Shown here one piece after another: positions 24,865 through 33,391 of a stretch of 64,000 nucleotides of DNA. A program made the position numbers and the translations under genes. The stretch spans positions 34,689 to 98,688 of the forward strand of contig JAUVFR010000004.1 in assembly GCA_030594205.1 (NCBI GenBank). The letters are read 5' to 3'. A model generated the notes under the pieces. The model was not told where the DNA came from. It searched no databases and worked only from the letters and a program-made list of their open reading frames with translations. The stretch's first letter is position 1. Each line of letters opens with the position of its first letter. The stretch comes from Methanobacteriota archaeon (GTDB lineage Archaea > Thermoplasmatota > Thermoplasmata > RBG-16-68-12 > JAJISG01).

Positions 24865-26314
24865 GCCTCGCGTGACCATTCGCATCCCCACGCCGCTGCG
24901 GCCGTACGTGGACGACCGCGACAGCCTGGACCTAGAGGGGGAGACGGTCCAGGAGCTCCTGGACGGGCTCGTCGATCGATACGGACCCCTGAAGCGGTAC
25001 CTCATGGGAGACGACGGGAAGCTCCGCAACTTCGTGAACGTCTACGTGAACGACCAAGACATCCGGTACCTGGAACAAGAGAACACCGCGGTGGACGAGG
25101 GGGATACCGTCATCATCGTTCCCAGCGTCGCGGGAGGGGCTTTCCCCCACGTCACCCTGGGTCCCCGCCCTCCGGTCCGGGAAGGTCTCACCCAGGAGGA
25201 AATCAAACGGTACAGCCGCCATCTCATCCTACCTGAAGTGGGGTTGGAGGGGCAGGAGAAGCTCCGCCGTTCCAGCGCCCTGATCGTGGGCATGGGGGGT
25301 CTCGGGGCTCCCCTCGGGATGTACCTGACCGCCGCGGGCGTCGGGCGCCTCGGCCTGGTGGACTTCGACGTAGTGGAGGAGAGCAACCTGCAACGCCAGG
25401 TTCTGTTCGACACGAAAGACCTGGCCCGGCCAAAGCTCAGGGCGGCCCAGGACAGGCTGGAGGGGCTCAACCCGGGCGTGCAGGTGGAGACCCACGAGGC
25501 CCGCCTCACCAGCGACAACGCTTTGGATATCCTTACGGACTACGACGTCGTCATCGACGGGACCGACAATTTCCCCACCCGATATCTGGTCAACGACGCC
25601 AGTGTCCTTCTGGGGAAGCCCAACGTCTACGGAAGCATCTTTCGCTTCGAAGGGCAGGTCTCGGTCTTTGACGCCGCCCAAGGCCCTTGCTACCGCTGCC
25701 TCTACCCCGAACCGCCGCCCCCGGGCCTTGTCCCGAGCTGCGCGGAGGGCGGGGTCCTCGGCGTCCTGCCGGGAGTCGTGGGCAGCCTGCAGGCCGTGGA
25801 GGCGCTGAAGGTCCTCCTGGGGAAGGGGGACGCCCTCGTGGGTCGACTCCTCCTCTTCGACGCGATGAAAATGCGCTTCCGCGAGCTGAAGCTGCGGAAG
25901 GACCCGGGCTGTATGGTGTGCGGGGAGGATCCTACCGTGACGGAGCTCATCGACTACGAGGCATTCTGCGGCCTGGGGGAGGAGGACGCCCTGGATAGCG
26001 CGTTCCAGATCGACGTGACGGAGGCCGCCGCAATGATCGAGAAGGGGGATGCGATGCTCCTGGATGTCCGCGAGCCGATGGAGTGGCAGATCGTCCACAT
26101 CGACGGAGCCAAGCTCATGCCCGTGGGCGAGGTCCCTTACAAGGTCGGGGATCTCAGCACGGCAGACAACATCATCGTCCAGTGCCACACCGGAACCCGT
26201 AGCGCCCACATCACCCAGTTTCTCCGCGACCTGGGTTTCCAACGGGTCTGGAACATGGCCGGGGGCATCGACGCATGGGCGGCGCAGGTCGACCCGACCC
26301 TCACTCGATACTGA
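24857..26314 (+). CDS. Fusion: CysO-like sulfur carrier + MoeB/ThiF (MoeZ) adenylyltransferase + rhodanese
   Basis: The 485-residue protein has three domains. Residues 1-94 are a ubiquitin-fold carrier closely resembling CysO (IRIPTPLRPYV, LRNFVNVYVNDQDIRY, IIVPSVAGG) whose G93-G94 is followed directly by AFPHVTLG. Residues 110-360 are an E1-like ATP-binding enzyme with GMGGLGAP, DFDVVEESNLQRQ, a zinc knuckle C278/C281 and C352/C355, and a likely thiol in SCAEGG (C295). Residues 385-485 are a rhodanese with active-site loop CHTGTRS (C443). Normally CysO and MoeZ are separate; here the carrier's C-terminus must be freed or used internally. ATG 24857 overlaps the JAMM stop (ATGAGTAA). It completes a putative cysteine/sulfur-transfer unit with CysM and JAMM. 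Confidence 0.88.
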   Translation: MSKPRVTIRIPTPLRPYVDDRDSLDLEGETVQELLDGLVDRYGPLKRYLMGDDGKLRNFVNVYVNDQDIRYLEQENTAVDEGDTVIIVPSVAGGAFPHVTLGPRPPVREGLTQEEIKRYSRHLILPEVGLEGQEKLRRSSALIVGMGGLGAPLGMYLTAAGVGRLGLVDFDVVEESNLQRQVLFDTKDLARPKLRAAQDRLEGLNPGVQVETHEARLTSDNALDILTDYDVVIDGTDNFPTRYLVNDASVLLGKPNVYGSIFRFEGQVSVFDAAQGPCYRCLYPEPPPPGLVPSCAEGGVLGVLPGVVGSLQAVEALKVLLGKGDALVGRLLLFDAMKMRFRELKLRKDPGCMVCGEDPTVTELIDYEAFCGLGEEDALDSAFQIDVTEAAAMIEKGDAMLLDVREPMEWQIVHIDGAKLMPVGEVPYKVGDLSTADNIIVQCHTGTRSAHITQFLRDLGFQRVWNMAGGIDAWAAQVDPTLTRY

Positions 26315-26350
26315 ACCACTCCCGTCGGTGGTTCCCGGGGGAGGCCAGGC

Positions 26351-26746
26351 ATGGTTGAGCGGGTCCTCTTCATCTGTGTGGGGAACAGCTTTCGTAGCCA
26401 GATGGCAGAGGGGTTCGCGCGTCACTACGCCACGCCGAGGGTCCTGGTTCGAAGCGGAGGGATGAAGCCCGCCTCCGAGGTCAGCCCCGCGGCCATCCGT
26501 CTGATGTGGGAACGGGGCATCGACATCTCCCGCCATACGCCTAAGGCGGTGGACATGGCCTTTGCGAGTCAAGCGGACCGCATTGTTACGATGGGGTGTA
26601 GCCCCGAGGACGCGTGTCCCGCGGACCTCCTGGACCGAGCCGAGGAATGGTCCCTCCCCGACCCGGGAGGGATGGGAGAGGCAGAAGCCAGAGAACTGCG
26701 TGACGCGATCGATCATCGAACCCAGGCCCTATTGGACGAGCTGTAG
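26351..26746 (+). CDS. Low-molecular-weight phosphatase / thioredoxin-type arsenate reductase (ArsC-like)
   Basis: The 131-residue protein has the P-loop C9-V-G-N-S-F-R15-S and the general-acid aspartate region LPDPGG near residue 103. Two extra cysteines, C83 and C89 in MGCSPEDACP, match the redox relay pair of thioredoxin-coupled arsenate reductases, though one residue closer together than in the staphylococcal enzyme. It lies 36 nt after the fusion gene and is probably the last gene of the sufC2 operon. No arsenite transporter or ArsR is adjacent, so arsenate reduction is suggested but not shown. Confidence 0.8.
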   Translation: MVERVLFICVGNSFRSQMAEGFARHYATPRVLVRSGGMKPASEVSPAAIRLMWERGIDISRHTPKAVDMAFASQADRIVTMGCSPEDACPADLLDRAEEWSLPDPGGMGEAEARELRDAIDHRTQALLDEL

Positions 26747-26946
26747 AGCGGGCCCAAAGCAACCTTTATTGCCTTGTGGTTGCCAAAATAATCTTGTTAG
26801 TTTGGCTCATCGGTATGCCATCCAACCATCCTCATCCTGGGACCCTGAAGGGCGCTTATGATGAGGTCGCTTGACCGGCTTGTCTGCGAAGAAGGATTGG
26901 TATTCCTGCTCGTAGACCTCGTTTTGGGTACCTGTAGATCAAAGCA

Positions 26947-27810
26947 TCAATAGTAGATCGACGGTAAGAACGATCCCGAAGGCTCGTTGTAGAGGCCGAG
27001 GCTCATGAGGGTCATAGGCTGGACGACTTTGAGGCCATTCTGCAAGCACCACCTAAACAGCTCTCCGTTGCGAGTTGGCAGGAGAAAGCCGGCTGGCCCA
27101 ACGAATTCAGGCGCTGCCCCGATTAGAGCCTTCACGTCGTCATTGCTTTCTCCGACGGCATGGCCTGGGAACCCGATCACTGTCGCATATCCGGTAATCC
27201 GATCCCCACTCTCGACCACGATCGCGGTGCCCTGCTCAATGGCATCGAGTAGCGCCCCACCCCTTTCGTGACCGTGCACGCGATTGCACATTTGGTTGCA
27301 GAAATCTAGGTCGGTCTTTGTCGCCGGTCGGATTTCGTGACCAGGGATTTGCGAATGAAGCGGCGGCCCCTGCATGGAAACCAACATCTCGCGAACTTCA
27401 AAGCCCAGCTTGGCATACAAGACCAGGGAGCGGCGGTTGTAGGCCGCCTGCACCAGGCGCACACCGGGATGCTGCTTCTCAGCGGACCGGCGCAGAACAT
27501 CCTCCATCAGCCGCCGGCCAACTTTGTTATCTTGGACCGATGGATCAATCGTGAGGGGGCCGACACCAGCAACTGAATCGCGCTCATCGAGGATGTTGCT
27601 GCCGACGATGCGTCCGTCGAGTTCGGCGACAACTACATAGAAAGCCGGGGTTGAGAACCGTTTCGACCAGGCCGACGCGGTCCCGCTGTCAGGAGGCGTG
27701 ACGTCAGGGGGGAAGTTATGTTGTTTGGCGACTGTCTTAAATGCTTCATAGAAGATCGCAGTACATTGAGCCGCGTCCTCGACCTTGCCGCGACGAATTA
27801 CGATATCCAT
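26947..27810 (-). CDS. Double GNAT-family N-acetyltransferase
   Basis: The 287-residue product has two GNAT-like halves. Residues 1-140 carry VIRRGKVEDAAQCTAIFYEAF, the acetyl-CoA strand VGPLTIDPSVQDNKVGRRLMEDVL and YAKLGFEV. Residues 158-287 form a second, more degenerate copy (IRPATKTDLDFCNQMCNRVHG...). The closest pattern is the bacterial and archaeal proteins of this two-domain type; the acceptor substrate is unknown. Base composition is visibly more A/T-rich than the flanking operons, and it neighbours a broken integrase, so horizontal acquisition is likely. ATG 27810 is preferred over the TTG just before it. Confidence 0.78.
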   Translation of the reverse strand: MDIVIRRGKVEDAAQCTAIFYEAFKTVAKQHNFPPDVTPPDSGTASAWSKRFSTPAFYVVVAELDGRIVGSNILDERDSVAGVGPLTIDPSVQDNKVGRRLMEDVLRRSAEKQHPGVRLVQAAYNRRSLVLYAKLGFEVREMLVSMQGPPLHSQIPGHEIRPATKTDLDFCNQMCNRVHGHERGGALLDAIEQGTAIVVESGDRITGYATVIGFPGHAVGESNDDVKALIGAAPEFVGPAGFLLPTRNGELFRWCLQNGLKVVQPMTLMSLGLYNEPSGSFLPSIYY

Positions 27811-28097
27811 CAAGCGTCCCCCTCTTCCCAGTCCGTCAAGCGTTGTAGGAATGCCATTCCCCCTAGGAAGCGCTCGGTGACATACAGTGGTGTCTATTGA
27901 AGCTCTTCAGAGTAGTCTAGTCAAATTATGCAGGTTTCAGGAAGATCAAGAATCCTAAGAACTTCCCTCTCTCTCTACCCCGGCAGCTTTGGTTCTCGGT
28001 ACGAAAACTCAAGATTACCCCGTGCCAGCATGGACCGCTAGGAAGGATAAGCCCTACATCACCGCTGGCATTTTAGTGCTGTAGTGGAGAACTCAAG

Positions 28098-28640
28098 TTG
28101 AAGACTTTCTACTTCACTCCAGGGCAGAAGCAGGAAATCCTCTCTGTTGTCGACGACTTGACCCACAAGGCAGCCCTCGAACTAGGCTTCGCAGTCGGCT
28201 GCCGAGTCTCCGAGGCTCTCGAGCTGACCGTTGAAGATGTGGACTTTGAGAAGGGCTGGGTCCGGGTTCCTGATGTGAAGAAGAAGGACCGCAGAATCGT
28301 GCCCGTTGCCCCTGGAGTTCAAGCCATCCTGAAGATGTACATCCGGGAAAGGGGGCTGAAACCGCGAGACCGGTTGTTCACGGTCTCCAGCGTGACCCTC
28401 AACAATTGGCTTCGGAGATATGCGGGAAAAGCCACAATCCAGCCCCGGCCCGAAGAGGGCAATTTGCGGTAGCATAGCCTCCGAGGGACGTTCATTCGGG
28501 AGCATCAGGATTTGCCGGTGAAGATGGTGGAACAGATGGCTGGGGATTCCTACCAGACGCTGAATGAATACTACCAGGAGTATCGGCCCGAGGATATCAA
28601 GAGGACTCTGGAGGAGAAGTGGGAGAACGACGCAAGGTAA
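28098..28640 (+). pseudogene. Tyrosine recombinase (integrase) catalytic domain, truncated and interrupted by in-frame TAG
   Basis: The frame encodes the catalytic half of an XerC/phage-type integrase: Arg I in GCRVSEALELTVEDVD (R36), a lysine patch KKKDRR (61-66), the box-II HSLRGTF (H126, R129) and a tyrosine-containing NEYYQEYRPE (Y158/Y159). A TAG codon (28470-28472) falls exactly one codon before HSLR, and the frame then continues cleanly to TAA at 28640. The N-terminal DNA-binding domain is missing, with a stop just upstream. Together these mark a mobile-element remnant. Programmed amber readthrough is unlikely because many intact genes here end in TAG. Confidence 0.8.
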
Positions 28641-28688
28641 ATCTACGGGGTCCGGACCGAGCTAATACGGTTGGCAACTGACAGGCCA

Positions 28689-29036
28689 ATGGAAGAGGCT
28701 AGGCTGCTCATTGAAGACATCCAACGGCCCAGGTACCCGTTCATCGAAACGGTCATGGGACGACCCCTAGTGCTGATTCCCGAATTGAGCACCAGAGAGG
28801 AGCTCCTCCTTGTTCTATACGATTCGCACTCGTGGAGCGGTACTGTATCCCTTCAAGAAATCTATGAGGCTCTTGACAGGAGAACCAAGAGTGCAGTCAG
28901 AAATGCTGTTCATCGTCTCAGAGCGGCTCGGAAAGTGGAAGGTAGTGCAGGTCAAGGCTATGCCCTAACCAGGACGGGGCTCCAAGAAGCCATCAAGGTC
29001 GTACGAAAGGTCACAGAGGAGAACGACCACGGCTGA
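28689..29036 (+). CDS. Small winged-helix DNA-binding protein
   Basis: The 115-residue protein contains a winged-helix segment: LLLVLYDSHSWSGTVSLQEIYEAL, then RTKSAVRNAVHRLRAARKVEGSAGQGYALT as recognition helix and wing. It follows the integrase remnant after about 50 nt and shares its A/T-richer composition, so it probably belongs to the same acquired segment, perhaps as a former element regulator. ATG 28689 was chosen over the TTG six codons upstream. Confidence 0.6.
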   Translation: MEEARLLIEDIQRPRYPFIETVMGRPLVLIPELSTREELLLVLYDSHSWSGTVSLQEIYEALDRRTKSAVRNAVHRLRAARKVEGSAGQGYALTRTGLQEAIKVVRKVTEENDHG

Positions 29037-29270
29037 GGTGTCGCCAACTCGCCTCGAGAATTCATGAAAATCCTGACTGAGGTCCTCCATACCAAATTGC
29101 CTTCACCTCCGATCAAAGTTGACATCCGATGGAGAAGGGAACCATAGCTTGGCCAGTGCCCTGTCTATGTCAACAAGAAAAAGAAAAGAGAAAGAGGGGG
29201 CAGATTTCCAGCCGCTTTGCCTATGGAACCTTTATTCCTCTGGGACCCTTTCTTCGATTGGGACGAGAGG

Positions 29271-29546
29271 ATGACCGCGGAGAACGTCACGCACCTCGTC
29301 GGCTTGTGCAAGGACTTCGTTCTCGCCATGCTGCGGACGGAGGAAGCCGTCTCTCGAATGGATGAGGACCTCACGACGGAGGAGATGAAAGAGGCGTTGG
29401 GGGAGGTTCTCGGTTGGATCCAGGAGACGGATGAAATCCCGGAGAACTCCTTTACGCGGGAACTCGCGCGAGAGATCATCGGGCAACTCTCGAGCGTCGT
29501 GGTCCTGAAGGACTACAAGGGCTCGGCCGACCGCTACATCGCCTAG
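29271..29546 (+). CDS. Small acidic helical protein, unknown function
   Basis: The 91-residue product is predominantly helical and acidic (NVTHLVGLCKDFVLAMLRTEEAV, LTTEEMKEALGEVLGWIQE) and ends KDYKGSADRYIA. I do not recognise the family. ATG 29271 was chosen because a TATA-like CCTTTATTCC (29226-29236) lies about 40 nt upstream within the longer frame and GACGAGAGG precedes the ATG. It is 10 nt upstream of larC, which suggests one transcript. G/C-rich codon usage resumes here, marking the right-hand edge of the A/T-richer patch. Confidence 0.6.
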   Translation: MTAENVTHLVGLCKDFVLAMLRTEEAVSRMDEDLTTEEMKEALGEVLGWIQETDEIPENSFTRELAREIIGQLSSVVVLKDYKGSADRYIA

Positions 29547-29556
29547 AGGCAGTCCC

Positions 29557-30792
29557 GTGGCCGGCGTGCTCCTCCTGGACCCGTCGCTGGCCGGCATCAG
29601 CGGAAACATGCTCATCGGCTGTCTGCTGGACCTGGGGGCGGACCGCGGGTCGCTGGACGCTCTCATCCAGACTGTGTCGGAGGACACGGGACAGCCCGTC
29701 GGCCTGGAGGTGAAGGGCGTCCACCGCGCGGGACTGCGTGCCCAGTGGGCAGATTGGTCTCTGCCCACAAAGGAAGGCGAGAGGTCAGGTTCCGAGTTCC
29801 TTGCCGTCCTCAAGGAGACCAGCTCGGGCCTCACCCTGACCGACCAGGCTCGGGAGGTCGCGCTGCGGACGGGCGACATCCTCGTGGAGAGCGAGGGCGA
29901 GGTCCACGGGAGGGACCCCGATGCCACGCTCTTCCATGAGTTGGGATCGCTGGATACCCTTTTGGACCTCCTGGGAACCGTGACCCTGCTCGACGACCTG
30001 GACCTCTTGGACGGAAGGACCCAGATCGTCTCAACCCCCGTTGCGGTCGGAAGAGGGGCAGTGGAGTCCCGGCACGGGCGCCTGCCGGTCCCTCCCCCCG
30101 TGACGGCCGAGATCCTGACCGCCTACTCAATCCCCTTTCACATGACGCCCGTGGACGGTGAATTCGCGACGCCGACGGGGGTGGCCCTGTTGGCCGCGCT
30201 GGTGGACAGTTTCGATCCGACCTTTACCATGCGGGCGGAGGCCATCGGCTACGGGGCAGGGGGCCGAGAGGTCGCAGGCCTCCCGAACGTCCTGCGAGCC
30301 ATGATGGGTAAGATCGGGCCGCCAGGGGAGGAGGTCATCTCGGTCCTGGAGACCAACCTTGACGACGTGACAGGAGAGGTTCTGGGGCACCTCGCCCAGC
30401 GCCTGACGGAAGCTGGGGTGCTGGACTTCCACCTGTTGCCCACGGTGACGAAGAAGAACCGTCCGGGACACCTCCTCCAGGTCTTCAGTCCACCTGGGAT
30501 GGAGGATCGGATCGTCGGCCTGATCCAACGAGAAACGGGGACGTTGGGGGTTCGGGTGAACTACACCCAGCGTCGGATGGTCCTCGAGCGGGAAATGAAA
30601 ACGCTCGAAGTACCGGCGCTCGAGGGGGCAAAGATCCGGTTTAAGGTCGCGCGGGACGGGCAGGGGGAGGTGCTGAACGTCAAGCCCGAGTATGAGGACG
30701 TGCGGGAGGCGGCGGAATCCCTCGGGATTCCCCTCCGGGACGCGATTCAGCAGGCCGAGGAAGTCGGCCGTCGGCTCAGGCGAAAAGGTTGA
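29557..30792 (+). CDS. larC: LarC-like nickel-pincer cofactor / nickel insertion protein (DUF111)
   Basis: LarC inserts nickel into the pincer nucleotide cofactor of lactate racemase and related enzymes, using CTP. The 411-residue protein has LLLDPSLAGISGNMLIGCLLDLGAD at the N-terminus, the HELGSLDTLLD block, FATPTGVALLAALVD, GYGAGGRE..GLPNVLRA, and the C-terminal VLETNLDDVTGEVLGHLAQRLTEAGVLDFHLLPTVTKKNRPG motif of the family. It starts at GTG 29557. LarB and LarE are not in the window, and the target enzyme is not identified. Confidence 0.88.
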   Translation: MAGVLLLDPSLAGISGNMLIGCLLDLGADRGSLDALIQTVSEDTGQPVGLEVKGVHRAGLRAQWADWSLPTKEGERSGSEFLAVLKETSSGLTLTDQAREVALRTGDILVESEGEVHGRDPDATLFHELGSLDTLLDLLGTVTLLDDLDLLDGRTQIVSTPVAVGRGAVESRHGRLPVPPPVTAEILTAYSIPFHMTPVDGEFATPTGVALLAALVDSFDPTFTMRAEAIGYGAGGREVAGLPNVLRAMMGKIGPPGEEVISVLETNLDDVTGEVLGHLAQRLTEAGVLDFHLLPTVTKKNRPGHLLQVFSPPGMEDRIVGLIQRETGTLGVRVNYTQRRMVLEREMKTLEVPALEGAKIRFKVARDGQGEVLNVKPEYEDVREAAESLGIPLRDAIQQAEEVGRRLRRKG

Positions 30793-30820
30793 ATCCTCCG
30801 GGCGTCGTGGTTCCGTCCTC

Positions 30821-31450
30821 GTGGAACCCGTGGCCTGCCCAACCATCAAACGGAAGGACCTAGCCATCTTTCTCCAGAATCTCGATCCGCTCCCTCATCC
30901 CAAAGACGAACTCGAGCAGTATCCCGTCCCGGCCGACATCGCCGCGGAGGTCCTCTTTCGTGCCTATGGCCACCGTGACGTCTGGCAGCGGCATGTGGCG
31001 GATCTGGGATGCGGGAACGGCGTCCTGGCCATTGGGGCGGCCTATCTCGATGCCTCCCGGATCGTGGCCTGGGATCTGGACGAGGAGGCCCTGGCGGTCG
31101 CTCGCACCAACGCGGACCGGCACGGCTTGGAGGTCGCGTTCGCCCAGGGCGACGTCCGAGACTTCAACGAGACGGTAGATACGGTGTTCATGAACCCTCC
31201 CTTCGGCGGCCAGCGAAAGCACGCCGACCGGCCCTTCCTTGCGGCGGCCCTCCAGACGGCCGGTGTCGTGTACACCTTCCATAACGCCACGACGAAGGAA
31301 TTCATCGAAAGGGAGGTGACCCGCCTGGGAGCCGTCGTGGGAGACCGGAGAACGTATAAGTTCCCGCTGCCCCATCTCCAGCCCTACCATCGAAAACGCG
31401 TGAGCGAGGTTGAGGTCGCCCACTATCGGATAGTAAAGAGGGACGCATGA
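30821..31450 (+). CDS. METTL5-like RNA N6-adenine methyltransferase
   Basis: This SAM-dependent methyltransferase of about 209 residues has motif I VADLGCGNGVLAIGAAYL and the adenine-N6 catalytic motif NPPFGGQRKHADRPFL. N-terminal KRKDLAIFLQNLD and the YPVPADIAAEVLF block match archaeal homologues of human METTL5, which methylates small-subunit rRNA. The GTG 30821 start is a guess; GTG 30830 is equally possible. It lies 28 nt after larC, and its last bases overlap the csl4 ATG by 4 nt, linking it to RNA metabolism genes. Confidence 0.85.
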   Translation: MEPVACPTIKRKDLAIFLQNLDPLPHPKDELEQYPVPADIAAEVLFRAYGHRDVWQRHVADLGCGNGVLAIGAAYLDASRIVAWDLDEEALAVARTNADRHGLEVAFAQGDVRDFNETVDTVFMNPPFGGQRKHADRPFLAAALQTAGVVYTFHNATTKEFIEREVTRLGAVVGDRRTYKFPLPHLQPYHRKRVSEVEVAHYRIVKRDA

Positions 31451-32016
31451 AAGCGAAAGTCGTATTTCCAGGTCAACGGGTTGCTGTGGTTGAAGAATAC
31501 ATCCCGGGCGAGGGAACGTACGAGATCGGGGGAGACATCTATGCCTCCCAGATGGGGGAGCTGAATCTCGATCCGCAAGAGCGCGTCGCGCGGGTGCGGG
31601 GGTTCAACCCGCCCTTGGAGCTCAAGGTCGGGGACATCGTGCTCGCCAGCGTGAAGGACAGCCGCCCGAGCATGGTCATCGTCGACGTCGAGGCCGTGGA
31701 AGGGAACGAGCGGGCCGTGACCGGAAGGACGGAGGGCACCATCCACATCTCCAAGATCTCCGACCAGTACACGGAGGATGTGAAGCGAGAGATGCGGATT
31801 GCAGATCTGGTCCGGGCTCGGGTGGTCCAGGTCAAGCCTTCGCTCCAGCTGACCACCAACGAGCCACCCCTGGGCGTCGTCCGGGGCCTCTGCACGCGCG
31901 ATCGTCGGCCCATGGTGAAACAGGGTCGGCAGCTCTACTGTGAGTCCTGCGAGCGGACCGAGCCCCGGAAGGTGTCCACGGTATACGACTCCGTTGTGGG
32001 CTGGAGAAAGGATTAA
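31447..32016 (+). CDS. csl4: Exosome RNA-binding subunit Csl4
   Basis: Csl4 forms part of the RNA-binding cap of the archaeal exosome. The 189-residue protein has an N-terminal beta domain (VVFPGQRVAVVEEYIPGEGTYEIGGDIYAS), a central S1 domain (LKVGDIVLASVKDSRPSMVIVDV...), and a C-terminal zinc ribbon (GLCTRD...LYCESCERTEPRKVS) with four cysteines, the normal archaeal architecture. It is translationally coupled to the METTL5-like gene upstream. Rrp41/Rrp42/Rrp4 are not in this window. Confidence 0.93.
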   Translation: MKAKVVFPGQRVAVVEEYIPGEGTYEIGGDIYASQMGELNLDPQERVARVRGFNPPLELKVGDIVLASVKDSRPSMVIVDVEAVEGNERAVTGRTEGTIHISKISDQYTEDVKREMRIADLVRARVVQVKPSLQLTTNEPPLGVVRGLCTRDRRPMVKQGRQLYCESCERTEPRKVSTVYDSVVGWRKD

Positions 32017-32057
32017 ACCAAGGCTCCGCGTAGGCCGAAATCGCAGGGGAAAGCTCC

Positions 32058-32228
32058 ATGGAGGAGAGCAGGGACGAGCTTACGGCGGAGGTCAAGCGGC
32101 TACGGGAAGAGATCGCCCAGCTTCGGGAGATGGTCGGCGCCCTGTTCGGCGTCGTGTTCGAGGACATGGGGGACGAGGAGGGTCCTGAGGAGTTCCCCAC
32201 CAGAGACGACCTGTCGATGTACAACTGA
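32058..32228 (+). CDS. 56-residue coiled-coil protein
   Basis: This small gene encodes MEESRDELTAEVKRLREEIA... followed by an acidic tail ending RDDLSMYN. The first 30 residues give a strong heptad pattern (L/V/I at a and d: LTAEVKRLREEIAQLREMVGAL). It starts 41 nt after csl4 in the same direction and has GGGGAAAG upstream. Tiny acidic coiled-coil proteins next to exosome or DNA-directed machinery occur in archaea, but I cannot name this family. Confidence 0.55.
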   Translation: MEESRDELTAEVKRLREEIAQLREMVGALFGVVFEDMGDEEGPEEFPTRDDLSMYN

Positions 32229-32307
32229 ATCCGTGTCGTCCCTGGACGCGCCGCTGGCGCGCCATTCCGCAAGGACCCGTTCCCGCCCCGGCGTTCCCTG
32301 GGGAGTC

Positions 32308-33270
32308 CTACGGGATCTTCCCTCGGAGGATGGTCTCAAGGAGGCTTGAGTCCAGGTTGCCTCCCGAGACCACGCAGACGACCCTCTCACCCTCGACCCC
32401 TCCCGTGAGCGCCGCTGCGACGGACGTGGCCCCCGCCCCTTCGACGACGATTCGATGTCGTTCCAGTAGGAGGCGAATGGTCTGCACAACTTCCTGTAAG
32501 GGGATCACCAACGCGGCCGTCAGCAACTTGCGCGCGAGGGGCCACATGTCGGGATAAAGGAGGGGGTGCCCGATGCCATCGACGAAACTCGGTTCCCGGA
32601 TGACCTGGTGGGGAGCGCCGGCAGCCAGGGACGCGGCCAAGGGAGCGGCCGTTTCCACCTCCGAGGCAAAGGACCTCACCCCCGGATCCAGGGCCGAGAG
32701 GGCGGAGGCAATCCCGGCGCTGAGTCCTCCTCCGCCGTACGGAATCACCACGGCGTCCACCCGGGGGAGGTCCTCCAGGATCTCGAGGCCGATGGTGCCG
32801 TTCCCCGCCATCACATCCGGGTCTGCGAAGGGATGGATGAAATGACCTTGGATGCCGGCGTACCGCCCTGATTGTGCGACCCGGAATGTTTCCTCCACGG
32901 GAGCGCGAACGATGTCGGCCCCCATCCGCTCCAGAGCGCCGAGTTTGGTCGCAGGGGCATCCTCGGGAACGAGGACGCTGCAGGGCAAGCCCACGTGGCG
33001 CGCATACCACGCAAGGCCTTGCGCCATATTCCCCGCGCTTACGGTCCACACGCGCTCCGTGAGCCCCTCGGCCTTCGCCTTCAGCACGGCGTTCCCCGCA
33101 CCACGCATCTTGAAGGAGCCGACAGGCTGGAGGTTTTCCAATTTCAGGTAGATGTCAGCAGGAGGGTCCTCCAAGTTGAGAGGAATCAGCGGTGTCCGGA
33201 TGGCGGTGTCGGCGATTCGCTCCTGAGCGGCCTGGATCTGCGCCAGGGGAATGGGTTCCCGGCCGCTCAT
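32308..33270 (-). CDS. Threonine/serine dehydratase (PLP-dependent)
   Basis: This fold-type II PLP enzyme of 320 residues has the PLP lysine in VGSFKMRGAGNA (near residue 54), SAGNMAQGLAWYAR, the glycine-rich phosphate loop IPYGGGGLSAG and the VVEGAGATSVAAAL / VVSGGNLD C-terminal motifs of catabolic threonine dehydratases and serine racemases. There is no ACT regulatory domain, so it is the short form. It converts threonine to 2-oxobutyrate or acts on serine. It is convergent with the csl4 unit and divergent from the E1-like gene. Confidence 0.9.
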   Translation of the reverse strand: MSGREPIPLAQIQAAQERIADTAIRTPLIPLNLEDPPADIYLKLENLQPVGSFKMRGAGNAVLKAKAEGLTERVWTVSAGNMAQGLAWYARHVGLPCSVLVPEDAPATKLGALERMGADIVRAPVEETFRVAQSGRYAGIQGHFIHPFADPDVMAGNGTIGLEILEDLPRVDAVVIPYGGGGLSAGIASALSALDPGVRSFASEVETAAPLAASLAAGAPHQVIREPSFVDGIGHPLLYPDMWPLARKLLTAALVIPLQEVVQTIRLLLERHRIVVEGAGATSVAAALTGGVEGERVVCVVSGGNLDSSLLETILRGKIP

Positions 33271-33391
33271 AGGAGGTATCGTAGCCTTCTGTCCGCAATA
33301 AAGGGGGGCGGTGACCGGATGCGGGGGAGCCTATAAGGATGACTACCCTTCAGCGACACGAAGAGCGCCGCGTCAGGGAGCGCATCCCGTG

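Noticed and set aside
25229-26716. 495-codon minus-strand frame opposite the CysO-MoeZ fusion
   Set aside because: Antisense to a clear three-domain enzyme and a phosphatase; no motif.
26816-26875. Short frame MPSNHPHPGTLKGAYDEVA after a TATA-like CTTTATT near 26763
   Set aside because: Only 19 residues and no Shine-Dalgarno or conservation evidence; may be gene debris in the A/T-rich patch.
28470-28472. Amber codon in the integrase read as pyrrolysine
   Set aside because: TAG ends many intact genes in the window (OsmC, MsrA, sufU, cysM, nob1), so ordinary decay is more likely; the tRNA/synthetase would have to be shown.
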